DNA from: Symbiodinium microadriaticum
Taxonomy: Eukaryota; Sar; Dinophyceae; Suessiales; Symbiodiniaceae
Direction: 5' to 3'
NCBI GenBank assembly: GCA_001939145.1
Contig: LSRX01000427.1
Location: 87,538 to 151,537, forward strand
DNA: 64,000 nt
Both the position numbers and the translations under genes were made by a program. The notes below the pieces were generated by a model. That model saw only the letters and a program-made list of their open reading frames with translations, made no database searches and was not told the origin of the DNA. Of this stretch, positions 59,467-64,000 are shown piece by piece; within the stretch, counting starts at the first letter, position 1; every line of letters starts with the position of its first letter.

Positions 59467-59751
59467 ATGTATTGGTCGGGTCCCTACCCTGGCCCCTACG
59501 ATGGCGGCTCATGCGATTGTTGCTATCCGGTATCCTCAACGCAGCAACTTGCTCTGCAGGGTAGAAGAAGTCTGACAAATTTCTACTCGTCAGATACTTG
59601 GTGGCCGTCGAAGCGTGTTTTCATTGCTGCGGGTGTTGATGCACACTGCATCTTGACCAGCGTAATTACATCTGGGAGTCATGCTAGAAGATGCTACAAT
59701 CCAATCAATGTTTGTGAACCGGGTGAGCGGAAAATCGTGGAGAACGTTTGA
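59467..59751 (+). CDS. 94-codon frame, unknown
   Basis: ATG frame: RRSLTNFYSSDTWWPSKRVF, then AGVDAHCILTSVITSGSHAR and CYNPINVCEPGERKIVENV, to TGA. A ctctgcag inside it may be an acceptor. Natural composition; not recognised. Confidence 0.4.
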   Translation: MYWSGPYPGPYDGGSCDCCYPVSSTQQLALQGRRSLTNFYSSDTWWPSKRVFIAAGVDAHCILTSVITSGSHARRCYNPINVCEPGERKIVENV

Positions 59752-59957
59752 CAGGGTCGGCTGCTCGCATCGTGGGGTTAGACCCAAGATACATGCAGCG
59801 GCTCAGGCATGGCCGGGGCAGCTGCTGCTTCATATTTGCCGCACCTTTCGCATGGCTGGTGAGGAGGTGACGGCCAGGGATCGGAGCCAGATTGGGTTCC
59901 GATTTCGGCGCTGTAGCCGGGGGCAACTCCAACTAATCATGCTAGATTGAATCACTG

Positions 59958-60617
59958 TTGCAACACGGGCACCACTGCAACCAAGCGCAACGCTCAACAC
60001 CCACGACTAGAACAACCTCTGCATCACATCAGCACATTGACATAGAAATGGGGGCCTCTGACAAATGCAGCATTCGTCATGATGATGCTCTTCGACGTCA
60101 CGATCACCATCACACCAGGCCTAGCATGACACAGTTGTCTTGCATTAGTGCACCCGTCCCGGAGAATGTTTTTGACGAGCTGCTTAGCTCAAGCTGTTGC
60201 AACGCGATCACTATGCTGCAATGCTGTCGCCAGATCCCTTGTAGCAACCACAATCGAGTTCGAGTGTATGAAGCTCCTCATGAGACAGGTGTAGGCACTT
60301 CATGCAGAGACCCGGTTCTTCCAGTTACTTACATTGGTGCGAAATCTGGATCTTTGCCAGGTTTCCACGCATGCCTGACAATGCTTGGGGCGGGCTGCTG
60401 GGGCGCTGGCTACCCGAAGCAGAAGTTGGAGCACCCCGTAAAGTGCCGTAAAGCGTTGATTGTCCATTGGACAGATCTGCTGGTGATGCCTGTGTGCAGG
60501 AATGCTCCGGGCAGGATGTGTGTCAAAACAGAATCTTCATCCTCATCCCGAGTCCAGGTTGGGCACGCATCGCCAAACATCACCAGAGCAGCTTTACCAA
60601 GGCTGGAAGTGGGATAA
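59958..60617 (+). CDS. 219-codon open frame, unknown
   Basis: Longest + ATG frame of the window. His/Ser/Thr-rich start (HHCNQAQRSTPTTRTTSASH), middle VPENVFDELLSSSCCNAITM, later HPVKCRKALIVHWTDLLVMP and a Ser-rich end. The length is notable, but composition varies and the last third overlaps two other good + frames. No domain is recognised. Confidence 0.4.
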   Translation: MQHGHHCNQAQRSTPTTRTTSASHQHIDIEMGASDKCSIRHDDALRRHDHHHTRPSMTQLSCISAPVPENVFDELLSSSCCNAITMLQCCRQIPCSNHNRVRVYEAPHETGVGTSCRDPVLPVTYIGAKSGSLPGFHACLTMLGAGCWGAGYPKQKLEHPVKCRKALIVHWTDLLVMPVCRNAPGRMCVKTESSSSSRVQVGHASPNITRAALPRLEVG

Positions 60618-61077
60618 GTGGGTGCTCAAACGTGACAAGCATGTTCTTGTTCTATGGCACGTCATGCACGAAAGGTCCTGCGATGTGCTTCCTGCAGATT
60701 GTGGCATTGTTGCAAGCGGTCTCAAAACAAGGTGGCTCTCGCATCATCGATTTCTTCTCTTTGCAGTGGATGAGGCTGGGAGAAGACCGCAGTGGGATAT
60801 GTACTTCGCTTGTGACAGGCGCAGCTGGAGAATCGCATCTTCGCAGATGGAACTGCAGCAACAAGTAACAAGCACAGGGTCGCCGACGTTCGCAGAACTC
60901 TGTCATCCGGTAAGCGCTTACCCATCGACTTTCTTACCCATCAACTTTCTGGATGTGCAAATCTCCCTCCCACTGCCTTTGCTCTCTGTGAGTGCGTGTA
61001 CGCGTGCATGCAATGTGTGTCGGTGCGTGCGTGTGTGTGAGTCTGTGAGTGTATGTACATATGTACATATACAATAG
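60467..61077 (+). CDS. Two overlapping natural + frames
   Basis: Frame one (60467-60868): RIFILIPSPGWARIAKHHQS, then FLQIVALLQAVSKQGGSRII. Frame two (60502-61077): WDKWVLKRDKHVLVLWHVMH, then FAVDEAGRRPQWDMYFACDR and WRIASSQMELQQQVTSTGSP, then a repeat-encoded tail. Frame two before 60960 is the better one, and tttgcag at 60767 is a possible acceptor. Function unknown. Confidence 0.4.
60985..61072. repeat. (GT)n-rich low complexity
   Basis: GTGTGCGTG and GTGAGTGT words then TACATATGTACATATAC; the tail of the frame above is therefore not trusted. Confidence 0.8.
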
Positions 61078-61491
61078 AAGTCTAAGCCTCACTCGCCCGA
61101 GAGTTTCGGAAGGCGGGAGGGCGACCTCCACCATGACACGAACTGGCGGAACCAAGTTGCCGAGTTTGTTTTGAACCAGAACCAGGCCCGGTGCTCTGCC
61201 ACAGCAACCACGCGAGTCCCTGCAGGGATATTTTTGCAGAAAGCACCGCTTCTTACCGTCTGGGGTCGATCCTTTGCAGAGCCGTCCGCGAGCGAAACCC
61301 TTTGCACAAGTCCGGAAACTGGCAGAGGCAGTCACCAGGTACGCGGACACGGATCATTCAGGCGATGGGTCCGAGCTTGAGCGGGGATCCCAGTACAGTG
61401 CATCTGCTGTATAAAAAATGCCAGCGTCCAGCGTTGGGTACCCTTCATGTCTTGATCTGTATGTATGTGTTGTATATGCTGCATATTACAG

Positions 61492-62279
61492 GGGTCGCCA
61501 AAAGATACGTTTTGAGCATTTTCGTTTACCACGTTTAATGGCTAATGTTGTTCCTCTGCCACCGTCTCCGTCCGGAAGGACTGGAAGTGCACCGCCTGCA
61601 GCTAAAGCAGCAAGGACTGCAGCATCGCACTGCGATGGAGCGTCCTACTCCACCCCCGCATGGGTCTCCTGGCGGAGCACCTGGATCCTCCAATGATCCT
61701 CCAGCACCATCGGCTGCACCTAAGGCCGGGCGCACAACGCCGCCGCCGCCCAAGGCACGTCCGACCGCTGCTGCCGTTCGCCACCTAACTTCCTCTATTT
61801 CCGCATCCGACTGGGATGAGTATGTCGCGGGCATGGGCGAGACCAGCGGATTCACGGTGGCTGGTGAGGCAAGGCCAAGAGCACCATCTGTCCCAGCACG
61901 GAGCGTGTGTGCGACTCTTCGTGAGCCAGACACGTCGCCTTAAGGGCATGCTGCTTCAGTCTTTGGAGGCCGTGCTCGAACGCGTTCGCCTCGTCACCCC
62001 AAGAATTCTGATGGGAACTGGGACTACCTGAACGCTTGTGATGAGGCCATCGCACAACAGATGGAGTATCTCCCGAGATGTCTTCCCGACATTCCCAGGA
62101 GACCGTTGGCGTTTGGCGTCCGACACCGGAAAGTGCTCGGAACTTGCGCAACATTATGTGCGGGCGTCACATCTTGCCATGCCAATTTTTTCTGCATTGC
62201 GCCGCACTGGCGTGCTGGTCACGATCCCAGCCGATCGCCATGCCAGCGCAACACCGCCGACCCTGACGGGTCGGTATGA
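61492..62279 (+). pseudogene. Pro/Ala-rich protein, frame shift and one TAA
   Basis: After catattacag, frame one reads RFEHFRLPRLMANVVPLPPS then GRTGSAPPAAKAARTA. From about 61630 a second phase takes over: MERPTPPPHGSPGGAPGSSN, ARPTAAAVRHLTSSISASDW, DEYVAGMGETSGFTVAGEAR, and a TAA at 61941-61943. The same phase then continues KNSDGNWDYLNACDEAIAQQ, MEYLPRCLPDIPRRPLAFGV and HRKVLGTCATLCAG, to TGA 62279. About 260 codons with one shift and one stop. This is typical of an intron-poor, decayed copy. Not recognised. Confidence 0.5.
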
Positions 62280-62520
62280 CTCTGAGTAGGGCTTGGTAAC
62301 ATTGCACATACTTTCATGTACTTTTGCACGCTACGCAAAGCGTGTGCTGCCATTCGTGAGTAGCGTAGAATATCTTGTGCGCCTCCTCCACTGCGCTCCA
62401 ATGCGCGGGGGGTGCTTTTATTGCACTTGTACTTATGTACCATGTCGTAATCGTTGTTCTCTACCGCTACTCGCATGGCTCAAGAATGAAAAAAGAATCT
62501 GTGCCGTTTGCTGGTAACAG

Positions 62521-62830
62521 TATTGTTTGGGTGTTTGGGTATATTGAAGGCTTGTGACATTGCAGACCCTGCTCATGGGCCTTCTTAATTCAAAATACGC
62601 AAAGCTGCTTGGAGGCTGCAAAAGCTGGATTTGGTTTGTCCCAAGCAGCAGACAGACAGAAAAGGGATTTTGAGCTCGCTGCTTGGTTGGATGTTTGGGA
62701 ATTGTAAAGCCTGCTCATGGGGCTTGATTCCACTTCTACAATACGGTGAAACTAGCCAAACTGTGATTTTGGAGGTTGCAGCAGCTCGAGTTGATTGGTT
62801 CCAAGCATTGCGCAGATGTCCATCGGTTCC
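62521..62830. repeat. Two diverged tandem copies of a ~160 bp unit
   Basis: Shared blocks in order. Copy 1: ggtgtttgggtat, cctgctcatgggcctt, aaatacgcaaag, ttggaggctgcaaaagctgg, ggtttgtcccaagca (62527-62645). Copy 2: ggatgtttgggaat, cctgctcatggggctt, caatacggtgaaa, ttggaggttgcagcagctcg, ttggttccaagca (62690-62808). Old tandem duplication; no protein call. Confidence 0.65.
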
Positions 62831-63082
62831 ATCGCGGCCCCACACCACCGCACATCCCTCGCAGCTGAGCTTCTTCCATGTCCTCACATGTTGCTCCACA
62901 TTTGTCAGATTAAGCGCAAGTCCGTGCTGCTGGGCCGTTCGTGCAGACCGTACTTGAAGTCGAAAAGATGGCGTGCAGGGGAGGGATTCGGATTGCATTC
63001 GCAGCCACAGGACTCACGACACTATTTTTGCCAGCAAAACGACCATCGACTTTTGCTAAAGCCTCGGTCTTTTGGCGAGCCT

Positions 63083-63310
63083 TGTTTTATGTATGTATGT
63101 ATGTATGTATGTATGTATGTCAATGTGTCAATGTGTCAATGTGTCAATGTATGTATGTATGTATGTATGTATGTATGTATGTATGTACGTGTGTGTATGT
63201 AAGTGTATGTAAGTGTATGTAAGTGTGTGTAAGTGTATGTAAGTGTGTGTATGTATGTAAGTGTATGTATGTATGTATGTATGTATGTATGTATGTATGT
63301 ATGATGTATG

Positions 63311-63341
<31 letters not shown>

Positions 63342-63545
63342 GTGTGTATGCATGTATGCATGTATGCAGGTATGTAGGTATGTAGGTATGTAGGTATTTA
63401 TGTATGTATGCATGTATGTATGTATGTATGTAATTACACACGTAGGTACGTATGTGTATCCTTGTGTATGTACTTATGGACGTCTGTGTATGGATATGTT
63501 TCCACAATTGTATGCATGTGTATGCATGTGTATGTACGCGTTGCA
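63083..63545. repeat. (TATG)n tetranucleotide array
   Basis: Long GTAT/TGTA array with TGTCAA, TAAGTG, GCATG and TAGG variants in blocks; about 460 bp. All frames across it are artefacts. Confidence 0.97.
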
Positions 63546-64000
63546 TTTGTGTAAAGCGCAATGTGCAGTATTTTTAAACCCTTTGCGTCGTCCGCCTCGA
63601 CGCATGTGTACATAAGCAGGCGCATTGTCAATTGTTTCGGAAAGCAAGATGTAGGTCACATAGGCGAGGTCATGCATGGATGACTGCGTTTGCTTCATAA
63701 TCTGTTTTTTATGAAAGCATTCGTTTGGGGGAGGCCGGTGAGGGGGGAGATGCGAGGAAGTGGGGAGGACAGGGGGACTCCTGTTCCTTGTCATGAGGCG
63801 TCTTTTGCTCATTGACCGGGTGTTAAAGTGTTGCGAAATGTGCGGGGGAGTCAAACTTTGCAAAGTGCATGACACAACCTCTCAGTTGTCGTACTTTTTG
63901 CATCGACTTCGCGAATGATGTAAGCTAGCCCGTCTTGGCCTGGCCGTAAGCAGAAGGCAAGGAAAAGGATGGGGAAAAAGAGAAAGAAGCGGGGATGGTG
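63546..64000. other. No gene recognised at the right edge
   Basis: A 133-codon - frame (63875-63474) runs into the TATG array and is not trusted. The last 40 bp are purine-rich. Confidence 0.4.

Noticed and set aside
63083-63561. Tyr/Ile/His/Thr repeat frames on both strands
   Set aside because: Encoded by the TATG microsatellite only.
63474-63875. 133-codon - frame at the right edge
   Set aside because: Half is encoded by the TATG array; the rest has no recognisable features.
1-64000. tRNA, rRNA or snRNA genes
   Set aside because: No T-loop (GGTTCRANNC) with matching arms and no conserved rRNA blocks were seen on either strand.

Overview
The window looks like nuclear DNA of a dinoflagellate, probably of the Symbiodiniaceae/Suessiales type. 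The reasons are: very low gene density; short protein-like islands of about 50-200 bp separated by long non-coding stretches; a multi-exon gene whose homology-defined introns use GC-AG and GA-AG as well as GT-AG borders; scattered CCCTAAA/TTTAGGG telomere-like tracts; a C-x2-C / C-x2-C zinc ribbon of a style common in dinoflagellate proteins; and many microsatellites. Nothing looks prokaryotic: no operons, no ribosome binding site logic, no CRISPR array and no convincing tRNA or rRNA gene. There are three assembly gaps (6665-6697, 21049-21057, 33796-34366).

The one gene identified with confidence is a sulfite oxidase-type gene on the + strand, 26799-33346. Nine exons encode an N-terminal cytochrome b5 domain followed by most of the molybdenum-cofactor domain (RNH and LQC-TGNR motifs, then HGFPVR and GARNVKWL). 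One exon contains a frame break. Intron 5 holds a minisatellite of about 44 bp units, framed on both sides by CAGCGC hexamer arrays. Intron 8 holds an antisense, 5'-truncated LINE-type reverse transcriptase remnant with the YADD motif. The C-terminal exons are not seen; the next 1.4 kb is simple repeat plus the largest gap.

Layout. 0-6 kb: weak + strand exon candidates, two with consensus gtaagt donors. 5.2-6.6 kb: a + strand and a - strand coding-like frame meet. 6.7-7.1 kb and 12.2-12.4 kb: telomere-like tracts, the second followed by a decayed reading frame. 9.9-10.15 kb: a TATAT array. 14.4-15.4 kb: an AT-richer, degenerate duplicated module. 15.4-26 kb: a run of + strand exon candidates, including a Cys-rich one and a shredded Gln-rich coiled-coil gene. 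26.8-33.4 kb: the sulfite oxidase gene. 33.5-34.8 kb: trinucleotide and tetranucleotide arrays around the gap. 35.9-53.7 kb: more + strand exon candidates (zinc ribbon, possible AP2-like exon, membrane segments). 53.7-55.0 kb: two diverged tandem copies of one - strand protein module, both broken. 55-57.6 kb: mixed. 59-62.3 kb: + strand frames, including a long frame interrupted by one stop. 63.1-63.5 kb: a TATG array.

Limits. At this base composition, frames on both strands stay open easily. Outside the sulfite oxidase gene, the reverse transcriptase and the tandem pair, most coding calls rest on peptide-like composition, borders and splice-site sequences only. They should be read as exon candidates of unknown function. 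Several read well in one frame across a single stop, which fits either decayed copies or unrecognised short introns.
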